This document shows positions 1 through 8,773 of a DNA stretch of 64,000 nucleotides, piece by piece; positions within the stretch are counted from its first letter, which is position 1; the number at the start of each line of letters is the position of its first letter. The notes below the pieces were generated by a model. That model searched no databases. It worked only from the letters and a program-made list of their open reading frames with translations, and had not been told where the DNA came from. The translations under genes and the position numbers were made by a program. The stretch comes from Algoriphagus zhangzhouensis (GTDB lineage Bacteria > Bacteroidota > Bacteroidia > Cytophagales > Cyclobacteriaceae): the NCBI RefSeq assembly GCF_900148515.1, contig NZ_FRXN01000001.1:1337619-1401618 (forward strand), read 5' to 3'.

Positions 1-767
1 GGATTGACTTGGTTTTGTTCGGAAGCTTCTGTTATTGCTGAATTTTTAAATCCTGTCAAAGCCCCATAGGCCATACCCAAGCCGCCAAAGAAGCCTAGGC
101 TATATTCCATGACATTCCAGAAGTTGAAGTGGATCTTGGACAGAAAGCCCATCACTTGAAGGAAATCTCCAAAAGCAAATCCAAATCCTCCACCAATAGC
201 CGAAAACAAAGCAGTTCTTAAGGCCCCGGTATGATGGTTTCGTACCATATAATAAAGCATCGCTATACCTGCTCCTGCACATACTCCCCAAGCCTCTGAT
301 CTTGGAGGCGTCATCAGGATTCCCAATTGCTCTACTATGAAAAAATAAAAGATCAAGGCTCCCGCAGTCATTTCCACAACTAGTTGAGGCCAGGCTATTT
401 TCTTTCCAGAACTTCCTTCTTCAAGGCCTAAGCCGAACAAGCCTCCTCCCAGCAATCCATACAAACCACCAATCACTCCCAACATCAAAAGGCCATAGGT
501 TGCATTAAGCCAATCCTCAGATCGACCATAGCCTACGACTACTCCATAGCTCATCATTCCTCCCATTCCCCAACCGATAGCTCCCATCAAAGAAGCCTTC
601 ACCCCGACTTTCATCCATTTGGTATTTCCTATACTGAATACCAATAATAAACAGGCTACCCCTCCAGCCCAAGCTGCTCCTTGTTCATGTCCGAATTGAC
701 CTCGAATGGCCCAGGTAGTACCTAAGGTTAGGGCCGTCAGTAAGATGATGATTTTGTTTTTGCTCAT
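1..767 (-). CDS. Polytopic membrane protein of unknown function (3' end outside window)
   Basis: The frame opens at an ATG (complement of 765-767) and runs off the left edge without a stop, giving about 255 residues. The protein is very hydrophobic and glycine-rich, with roughly eight predicted membrane segments separated by short loops. The N-terminus MSKNKIIILLTALTLG followed by WAIRGQFGHEQGAAWAGG leads straight into the first two segments. I do not recognise the family. It lies 63 nt downstream of the XylR-like regulator and on the same strand as the FHS permease, so it may be the third gene of that transcript and could be a second transport component. That role is only inferred from position. 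Confidence 0.75.
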   Translation of the reverse strand, partial: MSKNKIIILLTALTLGTTWAIRGQFGHEQGAAWAGGVACLLLVFSIGNTKWMKVGVKASLMGAIGWGMGGMMSYGVVVGYGRSEDWLNATYGLLMLGVIGGLYGLLGGGLFGLGLEEGSSGKKIAWPQLVVEMTAGALIFYFFIVEQLGILMTPPRSEAWGVCAGAGIAMLYYMVRNHHTGALRTALFSAIGGGFGFAFGDFLQVMGFLSKIHFNFWNVMEYSLGFFGGLGMAYGALTGFKNSAITEASEQNQVN

Positions 768-830
768 TTCCTACTATACCCTAAGGGAAATAAATAGGAC
801 TATTTGGGGAACTAAAACTTAAATAAAGCC

Positions 831-2000
831 TTAACCAATTAAAGAGCTATTGCCGAATTTCTTCCGGTACTCACCAGGTGCATAGCCTGTCATTTGTTTG
901 AATTGTCTGGCTAGATTTTTACTATCCTGAAAACCAAGGTCCACGGCTATTTCAAAAACACTCTGATCCGTATCCAAAAGTTTCTGAGCGAGTTTTTCCA
1001 TTCTCACCTTTGTAATGTATTTGTAAACCGGTTGTCCTGTGATTTGCAAAAATCTCTTTTCCAAGGCTCTTCTGGAAAGCGGAACTTCCTTTACAACCTG
1101 ATCCACCACCAGATTTCTATCAATATTTTTATGAATATAAGTTAATGCTTCAGCCACATATGCATCTGCAGATGCAAACATATCTGTTGATGATCTCGTG
1201 ATCACTTTGACAGGACCGACAACAATATCCCTATTATCCTTTTTCCCAGTCCGAATCATCTCATCCAATACCTGAGCCGATTCATATCCTGCTCGCTCGA
1301 TATCCAAATCAATGCTTGATAATCTAGGGTCAGATAGTTCACAAAGGGTCACATCATTATCTACACCCAAAATTGCCACATCCTGAGGTACTCTGATTTT
1401 ATTGTGAATGCAAGCTTCTACAATATGGACTCCTTGATTATCATCGCAGGCCATCAAAGCTACTGGCTTTGGCAGGTTTCGAAGCCACTTACTTAGGGAT
1501 TTACTTTTATAATACCAGATATCGGTTGATCTGGACTTCTTGTGTTCAAAATAATTTACTTCATATCCGGCCTTGCGAATAGTATCCTCAAATCCTTCGG
1601 CCCTTTCTCTTGACCATACGATATTATTGAAGCCATAAAAAGCAAAATTATAGTATCCCTTATTTAAAAAATATTCGGCACCAAGTACACCTGTTTCCCA
1701 ATAGGATCCTGTGATATTAGGGATTTTGGAAAATCGTTCCTTGAAATCCTGTGCAATTACCGGCAACTCTCCTTCAAAGAACTCCTCCTCCATCTCGTTG
1801 TATAGTTGCCCGATGATTCCGTCAGCCTTCCACTCTTTAGCCCATTTCAGAATGCCCTTCACTCCCATCATTTCACGATAATACAAAGGCATCCGGCAAA
1901 AGGTCCATTGTCCATTTTTACTGGAATAGGCACTGATTCCTTTCAAAAGGGACTTGCTATACTCTTCCGCAAAATCTAACAGTAGTATTACCCGATGCAT
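831..2000 (-). CDS. XylR-like transcriptional regulator (LacI-type sensor + AraC HTH)
   Basis: A 389-residue cytoplasmic regulator. Residues 1 to about 270 form a periplasmic-binding-protein-like sensor domain of the LacI/XylR type (MHRVILLLDF start; VALMACDDNQG and VAILGVDND motifs; ERAGYESAQVLDEMI near its end). Residues 285-385 are an AraC-type double helix-turn-helix ending in GFQDSKNLARQFKQMTGYAP. This fusion is known from E. coli XylR and Bacteroidota relatives, where sugar binding switches the HTH. The start lies only 4 nt after the permease stop, so the two are very likely co-transcribed. It probably controls its own transcript and the divergent hydrolase operon starting at 3451. The sugar sensed cannot be read from sequence. 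Confidence 0.88.
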   Translation of the reverse strand: MHRVILLLDFAEEYSKSLLKGISAYSSKNGQWTFCRMPLYYREMMGVKGILKWAKEWKADGIIGQLYNEMEEEFFEGELPVIAQDFKERFSKIPNITGSYWETGVLGAEYFLNKGYYNFAFYGFNNIVWSRERAEGFEDTIRKAGYEVNYFEHKKSRSTDIWYYKSKSLSKWLRNLPKPVALMACDDNQGVHIVEACIHNKIRVPQDVAILGVDNDVTLCELSDPRLSSIDLDIERAGYESAQVLDEMIRTGKKDNRDIVVGPVKVITRSSTDMFASADAYVAEALTYIHKNIDRNLVVDQVVKEVPLSRRALEKRFLQITGQPVYKYITKVRMEKLAQKLLDTDQSVFEIAVDLGFQDSKNLARQFKQMTGYAPGEYRKKFGNSSLIG

Positions 2001-2004
2001 CTGA

Positions 2005-3282
2005 TTAGCTAAATAATTCTTTGAATGATTTAACTCTTGAATTACTTACCAGAGGCTTTGCCCAAATCCCTATAAATAGGATGTATCCAAGAGGGATAAA
2101 TAAGAAAAACATGGCTGATTGCAAACCAACTAAATCAGCCAAAGTCCCGATAATCAAGGGAACTATTGCCCCACCAACGATTCCCGAGCAAAGTAATCCT
2201 GCAAAGGTACCATGTGCAAAATCTACAGAATTCAGTGCCAAAGAGATCAAAATAGACCACATCACTGAAAGACAAAATCCTGAAAATGCAAAAGCGATCA
2301 AAACCAGATTCCCTTGTCCCAATAAGCCTGTCAACAATGAAATAATCCCACCAATTGTAAATATGACAAGTACCAATTTGCTATCCATGAATTTCAACAA
2401 AACCAGACCAAGCAAACAGCCCAAAGTCAAAAGCCCCCAGAAATAGGAAATGACTTGTGCTCCTCCCGTACTTGGGTCTACTCCATGATAATCTTGCAAA
2501 AATTGGCTTACCCAATTGGCTATCCCCTGCTCAGTTCCCACATAAGAAAATATGCCCAAGAAATACAACCAGACCATTCTTTTGCTCAAAAGGCTCTTCA
2601 ACGTCTTGCCCAATTCTACTTTCTCATCTTCTTTCAATTCCACCTTAGGGAAATTAGTCAAGCCAATCAATATCAACATCAGTCCCGCAAATAAGGCGAA
2701 TACAAAATAAACAGACACCCATTTCATATCCTGAGGAACCCATTGCTCCAGCATCTGAATCCAAGAAGGAGCTCCCGCAGTAAAAAGAGACCGATCCATA
2801 TAGCTATAAAGCATCGGGCTTAGGAAAGAAGCTGCCCCAAATGCCAATTGCCCCAAAACTGAATTAAATGCGAAATGCTCCTCACCTCCAGTCACCCTTA
2901 AAAGTGGGTTGATCACTACTTGGAGCATTGCCATTCCCATACCTATGATAAATAGTGAACTCAATGCAGAACCAAACTGGGGATTAAAGGCAAAAAGCAA
3001 TGCGCCAATAGCAGCTAGACTAAATGCCAATAATAAAACTGGCTTTTCTCTCCAACGCTCTACCAATAAGCCGGATGGCAGAGACATCACTCCATAGGCG
3101 ACAAAAAATGCAAAGGGTAAAAAGCCCGCCAAACCATAACTTAGAGAGAAACTCTCAATAATCCCCGGAATGATTGGACCAAGGATATTGGACATCAGGG
3201 AAATGACAAAAAAGATCAAGAAAATCAGTAAAAGGATTTTGGTTTGCTTCTTCCTGTCAAAATCCAAATTAGGTCCGGGCAT
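2005..3282 (-). CDS. FHS-family MFS sugar permease (FucP-like)
   Basis: About 425 residues with twelve predicted membrane helices. The pattern (NILGPIIPGIIESFSLSYG in helix 1, GMGMAMLQVVINPLLRVTGG in helix 4) fits the fucose/glucose/galactose:H+ symporter branch of the major facilitator superfamily. I placed the start at the ATG at 3282 (MPGPNLDFDRKKQ). A longer frame to 3375 adds 31 residues that do not look like a transporter N-terminus. It heads a leftward transcript with the XylR-like regulator. The divergent operon encodes secreted glycan-processing enzymes, so the permease probably imports the sugar they release. The substrate is unknown. Confidence 0.87.
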   Translation of the reverse strand: MPGPNLDFDRKKQTKILLLIFLIFFVISLMSNILGPIIPGIIESFSLSYGLAGFLPFAFFVAYGVMSLPSGLLVERWREKPVLLLAFSLAAIGALLFAFNPQFGSALSSLFIIGMGMAMLQVVINPLLRVTGGEEHFAFNSVLGQLAFGAASFLSPMLYSYMDRSLFTAGAPSWIQMLEQWVPQDMKWVSVYFVFALFAGLMLILIGLTNFPKVELKEDEKVELGKTLKSLLSKRMVWLYFLGIFSYVGTEQGIANWVSQFLQDYHGVDPSTGGAQVISYFWGLLTLGCLLGLVLLKFMDSKLVLVIFTIGGIISLLTGLLGQGNLVLIAFAFSGFCLSVMWSILISLALNSVDFAHGTFAGLLCSGIVGGAIVPLIIGTLADLVGLQSAMFFLFIPLGYILFIGIWAKPLVSNSRVKSFKELFS

Positions 3283-3402
3283 ATTATTTTTTAAAATTAT
3301 ATTCTCAATTCTATAAAAAAGACTACTAAAAACTAAATTATTAACAGATTCTTCATGAAATAGAAATAAAAACAATCTGTTAGTCCATTTCCAAAATAGG
3401 AA

Positions 3403-3436
3403 GGTAACATCAGTAAATCAAACCAGTGGTAACATC
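3403..3436. promoter_or_regulatory. Candidate regulator operator: two 9-bp direct repeats
   Basis: The sequence ggtaacatc occurs at 3403-3411 and again at 3428-3436, exactly 25 bp apart, in the intergenic space between the permease (start 3282) and the YdjC-like gene (start 3451). AraC/XylR-type activators commonly bind spaced direct repeats, and a XylR-like gene lies next door. The second copy ends only 14 bp before the ATG, which would suit repression or a leader site better than a classical activator site. Function is inferred. Confidence 0.35.
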
Positions 3437-3450
3437 CCACCTTAAATCAT

Positions 3451-4512
3451 ATGCATTCTTTCAAAAAGCCACTTTTTATCCTGCTTTTTTGCTCCTATTT
3501 CTACAGTAATTCTTTCTCCCAAAGTCTTACATATGCAGAAAAATTAGGTTACCCAAAAGGCAAAAAGGTCGTCATTTTCCATGTGGATGATGCCGGGATG
3601 TCTTTTGAGTCCAATGAAGGAACTTTTCATGCGATGCATGATGGGGTGGCTAGTTCTTGCAGTGTCATGATGCCTTGCCCTTGGGCTGGCACATTTTTGA
3701 GATTGAGCAAAGACACACCAGGGATGGATATCGGTTTGCACTTGACTTTAACATCAGAGTGGAAAACCTATAGATGGGAGCCATTGGCTGGAAGAACTGT
3801 CGTACCGGGACTGTTGGACCCTGAGGGCTCAATGTGGCCTAGTGTGGAAGAAGTAGTCGCTCATGCTAGTCCAGAAGAGGTGTATTTGGAAATCAAGGCT
3901 CAGGTAGATCGTGCATTGCAGAATGGAATTCAACCCACACATCTGGATTCTCATATGGGGACTCTTTTTGCGACTCCTGAATTTCTGCAGTCTTATTTAA
4001 AAGTAGGAGTTGAATACGGCATTCCTATCATGTTCCCCGGTGGCAACAACAAATTGATTACTGAAGCATTTCAAGAAGATATCATCAAACAACTCAAAAA
4101 AGAGGGTAAATACTCGGAAGGAATGAAACTACCAGAACCGGATATTCTACAAGAAGCCGGTCCAATGGGTGAAAAAATCTGGAGCTTGGGATTACCTGTT
4201 TTGGATGATTTACATAAAAACAGTGGTGATTGGAGACCTGAAAAAGGCTCTTTTACACAAGAAGAATTAACTCAGCATAAAATCAAGAAGTTCATGGAAA
4301 CCTTGGACAAAATGGAGCCTGGACTGGCAATGATCATCGTGCATTGCAGTGAAAACACAGAGAACTTCCAACGGTTTTCCGGATCAGGCAGGTCTAGACA
4401 AGCTGATTTGGAAGCCATGGTATCTCCTAAACTGAAAGCCTATATCGAAAAAGAAGGAATCATTTTGACCACCTGGAGAGAAGTAATGGAAAGAAGAAAA
4501 AATCTAAACTAA
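3451..4512 (+). CDS. Secreted YdjC/ChbG-like carbohydrate deacetylase
   Basis: A 353-residue protein with an N-terminal signal peptide (cleavage likely near SNSFSQ, residue 24). Family motifs are all present: HVDDAGM at 44-50, DIGLHLTLTSEW near 93-104 and THLDSHMGT at 163-171, supplying the Asp and His metal ligands of the YdjC/ChbG fold. ChbG removes an acetyl group from chitooligosaccharides in the cytoplasm of E. coli. This copy appears exported, so it may act on periplasmic oligosaccharides. Its stop overlaps the next start by one base (TAATG), indicating translational coupling with the BNR protein. The substrate is not determinable. Confidence 0.87.
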   Translation: MHSFKKPLFILLFCSYFYSNSFSQSLTYAEKLGYPKGKKVVIFHVDDAGMSFESNEGTFHAMHDGVASSCSVMMPCPWAGTFLRLSKDTPGMDIGLHLTLTSEWKTYRWEPLAGRTVVPGLLDPEGSMWPSVEEVVAHASPEEVYLEIKAQVDRALQNGIQPTHLDSHMGTLFATPEFLQSYLKVGVEYGIPIMFPGGNNKLITEAFQEDIIKQLKKEGKYSEGMKLPEPDILQEAGPMGEKIWSLGLPVLDDLHKNSGDWRPEKGSFTQEELTQHKIKKFMETLDKMEPGLAMIIVHCSENTENFQRFSGSGRSRQADLEAMVSPKLKAYIEKEGIILTTWREVMERRKNLN

Positions 4513-5708
4513 TGAGTCTGAATACGCCTTTAAAAACCATTCTATCCTTTCTTTTGGGAATATTGATTTTCCCCTCCTTTGTAGCTGCACAAGGAAAACT
4601 CGTTCCCAGTTTGGCCAATGAATCCATTTTCCCAATCCAGGGAAAGCACACTCATGCCAGTAGCATCGTAGCCCTTCCCAATGGTGATTTGCTCACAGTC
4701 TGGTTTCATGGATCTGGAGAAAGAAAATCTGATGATGTCCTTTTAATGGGTTCTAGAAAAAAGAAAGGCCAAAACAAATGGTCTGAACCATTTTTAATGG
4801 CAGATACTCCTGGAATCCCTGATTGCAACCCGGTTCTTTTCCTCAATCAAAAGAATGAATTGTTCCTAGTTTGGATAGCAGTGATGGCCAATGAATGGGA
4901 AAACTCCATTCTTCGCCTGAAAAGAAGCAAATCATTCAATACTGATGTAGCTCCTATCTGGAACTGGCAGGACAATATTTTACTAAAGCCAGGAAAGGAA
5001 TTTGCCCAGGAAGTAGAAAAGAAATTTAGTGACCTTCCTGACTCACATTTAGGTTGGTCCGCTTATGCTCCAGAATACGAAAAATTGATTTTGGAGGCAT
5101 CCAAAGATTCTAAAAAGACAAGCGTCGGCTGGATGACCCGAATCAAACCTTTGATTACTTCAGATAAAATCATTCTCCCGCTCTACTCCGATGGATTCAA
5201 TTTCTCCATGATGGCGATTTCTGAGAACCAAGGGGAAACCTGGAAACACAGTCTGCCTTTGGTAGGAAAAGGGCCTATTCAACCAGCTTTGATCCAAAAA
5301 GAAAATGGAGACATTGTCGCCATGCTGAGAGATTCTGGCGATGCTCCCACGATGATTCAGGAAAGTATTTCAAAAGATCAGGGACAATCCTGGTCTGCAG
5401 CCCAAAAGACAAATTTCCCAAATACGGCAAGCGTAGAACTTCTGAAATTGAAAGATGGAAAATGGTGGATGATTGGAAATGACATCCACGATGGAAGGTA
5501 TCAATTGGCTTTATGGATTTCTTCGGACGAGGGGAAATCCTGGTCTCAGCCACAATACCTCGAATTGGACCCAAGCAAGCAAGGAGGGTTCTCGTATCCC
5601 GCAATTATTCAAGATAACCAAGGCCTCGTTCATCTTACATATTCCAAACACTTAAAAGAAGGTAAAACCATCCAATACCGATTATTGGATCCAAATCAAA
5701 TCAACTAA
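4512..5708 (+). CDS. Secreted BNR-repeat sialidase-like protein
   Basis: A 398-residue exported protein (signal peptide to about residue 26, FVAAQG). The body fits a six-bladed sialidase-type propeller: HASSIVALPNGDLLTVWFHG is typical of the first blade, and three Asp-box-like motifs follow (ISENQGETW, SISKDQGQSW, ISSDEGKSW). Proteins of this group are often labelled exo-alpha-sialidase, but many act on other sugars, so sialic acid specificity should not be assumed. It is the middle gene of a three-gene unit joined by TAATG overlaps at both ends. Pairing with a deacetylase and a sugar permease suggests stepwise breakdown of an acetylated glycan (inference). Confidence 0.82.
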   Translation: MSLNTPLKTILSFLLGILIFPSFVAAQGKLVPSLANESIFPIQGKHTHASSIVALPNGDLLTVWFHGSGERKSDDVLLMGSRKKKGQNKWSEPFLMADTPGIPDCNPVLFLNQKNELFLVWIAVMANEWENSILRLKRSKSFNTDVAPIWNWQDNILLKPGKEFAQEVEKKFSDLPDSHLGWSAYAPEYEKLILEASKDSKKTSVGWMTRIKPLITSDKIILPLYSDGFNFSMMAISENQGETWKHSLPLVGKGPIQPALIQKENGDIVAMLRDSGDAPTMIQESISKDQGQSWSAAQKTNFPNTASVELLKLKDGKWWMIGNDIHDGRYQLALWISSDEGKSWSQPQYLELDPSKQGGFSYPAIIQDNQGLVHLTYSKHLKEGKTIQYRLLDPNQIN

Positions 5709-7921
5709 TGACGAAATCAAATTTTTATGGAATGACCTTACTCTTAGCAGTATGGGTTCAGTCCACAGTATTGGGCCAATCTGGCAGCGGAGGCACCTAT
5801 TACGACACACCTTTTATTCAAGAATACGCGATTATTAATACCAAAGACCTATCAGGACTTTCTCAGCAAAGTCTGGCAAGCAATCGCTCCAGTTATGTTC
5901 AGGTTTTGGAAAACAATCAATTACTCCATCCTGCTGGAGCTCAATTTCAGGTTTGGGGCACATTAGCTAGCGACCAAACCTATTTGCCAATGGCTGCAAA
6001 AAAAGTTCAGGCAATCGATAGCTACCAAGGTGAAATAGTTTATTTGGATGACAAATCAGTTTTTGCCAATGCTTGGGCAGGAACTCTCTTTTTAAAACAT
6101 CAACTTCCTGCAGCGCGCATATTCGAAGGAGGAAGTAATTTTGATTTTTTGATCTCTGATGGGAAGCAGCTTCAATACCTTTCTCCAGATACCGAGGAAG
6201 TGGTTAAACTATCGGCACCTCAAGAGATTTTGGCAATCCAGTATGATCCTATTCAGGAGAAATTCTGGGTATTGAGTCCTTCAAAGCTTTTCCAATTTGA
6301 CCAAAGAGGAAAGAAACTAATTGAAGTAGCGAGTGGAAAAAACTTGACTTCAATAGCATTCTATTCTCCCAAAAACGAATTGATTATCGGTTCTGATTCA
6401 GGCTATTTCACTTTTGACATTGCTTCCAAAACCCAATCGCCGCTGGTCACTAAAATTCCTTGGACAGATATCAATGTCGTGGATACAAAAGACGATCAAA
6501 TCTGGTTTGGAACTTCAAAAGGTGCATTTGCTTTGAATCCAGATGGAGAAATCAGCTATTACTTTTTGGAAAGATGGCTACCAGGAGAAGATGTTCTTGA
6601 TATTTCATTCGGCAAAGATGAGGTATTCCTTTTGACCGATAAGGGCCTATCCACCATTGTCCAAAAGGAAATGACTCTGGCAGAAAAAGCGGAGTATTTC
6701 GATGAATACACCCAGAAATATCACCTGAGAAACGGCTTCAATTCCACGTTGAATTTATACACTCCAGGTAAAATCGAAACTGGAAGACTGGACGATTCAG
6801 ACAATGATGGCCTTTGGACTTCTATGTATTTGGCTTCGCAGGGATTTAAATATGCAGTTACCAAAGACCCCGAAACTTTGGTTCAAATCAAGCAATCTTT
6901 AATGGCTATGGATCGTCTTTTCACAGTGAATCCTGTGGATGGATTTCCTTCCAGGTCTTTTGAAAGATCAGGGTATATCGAAAAACTATCTGATCCTGAT
7001 AGGTGGCAACATGCTCCAGACCCTGAGTGGGATTGGAAATCTACTACCAGTAGTGATGAGGTCATAGGGCATGTTTTTGTTTATGCTGTTTTGGCTGAGT
7101 TGGTCGAAGATGATTGGGTAAAAAACAAATCAATTGAATTGATTGATACTTTGATGACTCATATCGTGGACAATGATATGTATCTGATAGATTTTGATGG
7201 AAAGCCAACTCTTTGGGGAAAATGGAATCCAGACTATGTCAATAACTTCCCAATCCAAGTAGGTGACAGAAAGCTTAATTCCTCCAACATTGTCAGCATG
7301 CTTCAGACAGCTTATCATTTTACAGGTAAGGAGAAATTTAAAGAGAAAGCTTTCGAGCTAATGGATGAATATGGTTATTTGGAAAACCTGATGCGTCCTA
7401 TGGAAATCATCGGACAGGCAGGTGATGGAAGTGACTCTTATAGTCAGATGCTTTCTGAAGCTTGGAATCACTCAGATGATGAAATGTATTTTGTGGGCTA
7501 TTGGGGCCTTTATAGATATGCATTCAATGAAGAATTGAAAGCCAAATTTAAAGAGTCCATCGTCGATCACTGGCAAGCAGAAAGACCAGAGAAAGATGGT
7601 TTATGGGATATCATGACTGCATTGGTTCAGCCTGAAAAGTTCGATTTGGAAGAGTCTATATGGTTTTTGCAAAAGCATCCGATAGATCTCATCAATTGGA
7701 GTGTACAAAATAGCCATAGAAAAGATCTGCAAATCCTTGAGCCTAATTTCAGAAGACAAACTACCTCTCAGGTATTACCTCCATCCGAGACTCGGGTTGC
7801 CAGACACAATGCGAATAGATTTGGCTTGGATAGCAATGGAAATGGTCGCTCTATTTATAGCCCGGGCGATATTTGGCTCCTTCCTTATTGGATGGGACGC
7901 TATTTAGAAGTGATTCAATAA
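5708..7921 (+). CDS. Secreted two-domain protein: beta-propeller plus helical (alpha/alpha-barrel-like) domain
   Basis: A 737-residue exported protein with a signal peptide ending near VLGQS (residue 24). Residues about 30-330 contain short repeated beta-rich units (for example LLTDKGLSTIV, IWFGTSKGAFALNPDG) that resemble two-component-regulator propeller blades. Residues about 340-737 are helical and aromatic-rich, with RLDDSDNDGLWTSMYLASQG, PDPEWDWKSTTSSDE and a C-terminal PGDIWLLPYWMGRYLEVI, resembling a six-hairpin barrel. I cannot assign a family with certainty. The start overlaps the preceding stop (TAATG), so it is made together with the deacetylase and BNR protein. It may be a glycan hydrolase or lyase of an uncharacterised type. 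Confidence 0.72.
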   Translation: MTKSNFYGMTLLLAVWVQSTVLGQSGSGGTYYDTPFIQEYAIINTKDLSGLSQQSLASNRSSYVQVLENNQLLHPAGAQFQVWGTLASDQTYLPMAAKKVQAIDSYQGEIVYLDDKSVFANAWAGTLFLKHQLPAARIFEGGSNFDFLISDGKQLQYLSPDTEEVVKLSAPQEILAIQYDPIQEKFWVLSPSKLFQFDQRGKKLIEVASGKNLTSIAFYSPKNELIIGSDSGYFTFDIASKTQSPLVTKIPWTDINVVDTKDDQIWFGTSKGAFALNPDGEISYYFLERWLPGEDVLDISFGKDEVFLLTDKGLSTIVQKEMTLAEKAEYFDEYTQKYHLRNGFNSTLNLYTPGKIETGRLDDSDNDGLWTSMYLASQGFKYAVTKDPETLVQIKQSLMAMDRLFTVNPVDGFPSRSFERSGYIEKLSDPDRWQHAPDPEWDWKSTTSSDEVIGHVFVYAVLAELVEDDWVKNKSIELIDTLMTHIVDNDMYLIDFDGKPTLWGKWNPDYVNNFPIQVGDRKLNSSNIVSMLQTAYHFTGKEKFKEKAFELMDEYGYLENLMRPMEIIGQAGDGSDSYSQMLSEAWNHSDDEMYFVGYWGLYRYAFNEELKAKFKESIVDHWQAERPEKDGLWDIMTALVQPEKFDLEESIWFLQKHPIDLINWSVQNSHRKDLQILEPNFRRQTTSQVLPPSETRVARHNANRFGLDSNGNGRSIYSPGDIWLLPYWMGRYLEVIQ

Positions 7922-7942
7922 AAAAACGAACAACACTTTTTT

Positions 7943-7980
7943 AAGGCCCAGATTCATAATCTTGAATCTGGGCCTTTTCT
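7943..7980 (+). terminator. Rho-independent terminator of the YdjC-BNR-propeller operon
   Basis: A perfect 14-bp stem (7943-7956 with 7963-7976, core ggcccagattca) closes a 6-nt loop and is followed by ttttcttt. It lies 22 nt after the stop at 7921. Confidence 0.9.
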
Positions 7981-8138
7981 TTACATTACGTAATTTTTCG
8001 ATAACAATTTCATAACGAACTGATTATTAATTGGTAATCTGCCCTAGATTTTCGCAAATTGAGGATTTAAATGCGTGATTTACGTACAAGGTTGGGTTTA
8101 TTTTTTCAAAATTTAATGAACAAAGTAACCCAGCCCAT

Positions 8139-8666
8139 ATGACAGCACCATCTACGCATACGATTGAAAACTTCAAAAAGGGGAATCAGGAGGCTATTGA
8201 AGAAGTTTACTACTTCTACAAGCCTACTGTCGTGAGGTTCATTTTATCTTTGATCAAAGATGCTGAGGAAGCAGAGGTAATTTTTCATAATGTTTTCCTA
8301 AAGATTTTGAGAAAGAAGAAGGACCTAGACTCTGAAAAAGGTATTCGCTCTTACATTTTTACGATTTCCAAAAACGAGGTGATTGATTACTTCAACCATC
8401 TCAACTCCAATAGGAAAAAGACAGACGAGTATTATAAAAACAGGATCGAGAGTTCCGTTGATATGAAGCTGGAGGAAGAAGCTTTGATGATCCGATTGGA
8501 GGAGGCGATCGAGTCCCTAACAGACCAAAGAAAAAAGGTGGTACGGCTCTCCTATTTTGAAAATCTTTCTTATCAGGAGATCGCCGACCAAATGCTGATA
8601 TCTAAAAACACTGTCAAGAATCATTTAATCAAGGCAAGATTGAGCCTGAGAAACTACTTAACATAG
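8139..8666 (+). CDS. ECF-type RNA polymerase sigma factor without adjacent anti-sigma gene
   Basis: A 175-residue sigma-70 family protein. Region 2 spans about residues 20-90 (EEVYYFYKPTVVRFILSL, SYIFTISKNEVIDYFNH) and region 4 about 118-170, with the DNA-binding helix YQEIADQMLISKNTVKNHL. ECF factors redirect RNA polymerase to a small regulon. Most Bacteroidota copies near SusC genes are paired with a FecR anti-sigma. Here no fecR, zinc-finger anti-sigma or SusC gene adjoins it: upstream is a terminated hydrolase operon and downstream a convergent GDPD gene. Its control and target promoters are therefore unknown. Confidence 0.92.
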   Translation: MTAPSTHTIENFKKGNQEAIEEVYYFYKPTVVRFILSLIKDAEEAEVIFHNVFLKILRKKKDLDSEKGIRSYIFTISKNEVIDYFNHLNSNRKKTDEYYKNRIESSVDMKLEEEALMIRLEEAIESLTDQRKKVVRLSYFENLSYQEIADQMLISKNTVKNHLIKARLSLRNYLT

Positions 8667-8684
8667 ATAGATCATATTTTTAAG

Positions 8685-8716
8685 GGCTGGTTGAATGGCC
8701 AGCCAAACTATTTTTA
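8685..8716 (+). terminator. Weak hairpin after the lone ECF sigma gene
   Basis: A 6-bp GC-rich stem (ggctgg at 8685-8690, ccagcc at 8699-8704) with an 8-nt loop is followed by aaactattttta. It starts 19 nt after the stop. The short stem and interrupted T-run make this a tentative terminator. Confidence 0.4.
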
Positions 8717-8773
8717 GAATTGAATTGGGTGATATAAGTAATTGGATTTTTTAACCTTCATTTTTTCTTCTTT

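Noticed and set aside
2021..2694. Open frames on the + strand inside the FHS permease gene
   Set aside because: They are antisense shadows of a clear transporter gene, with no recognisable domain or start context.
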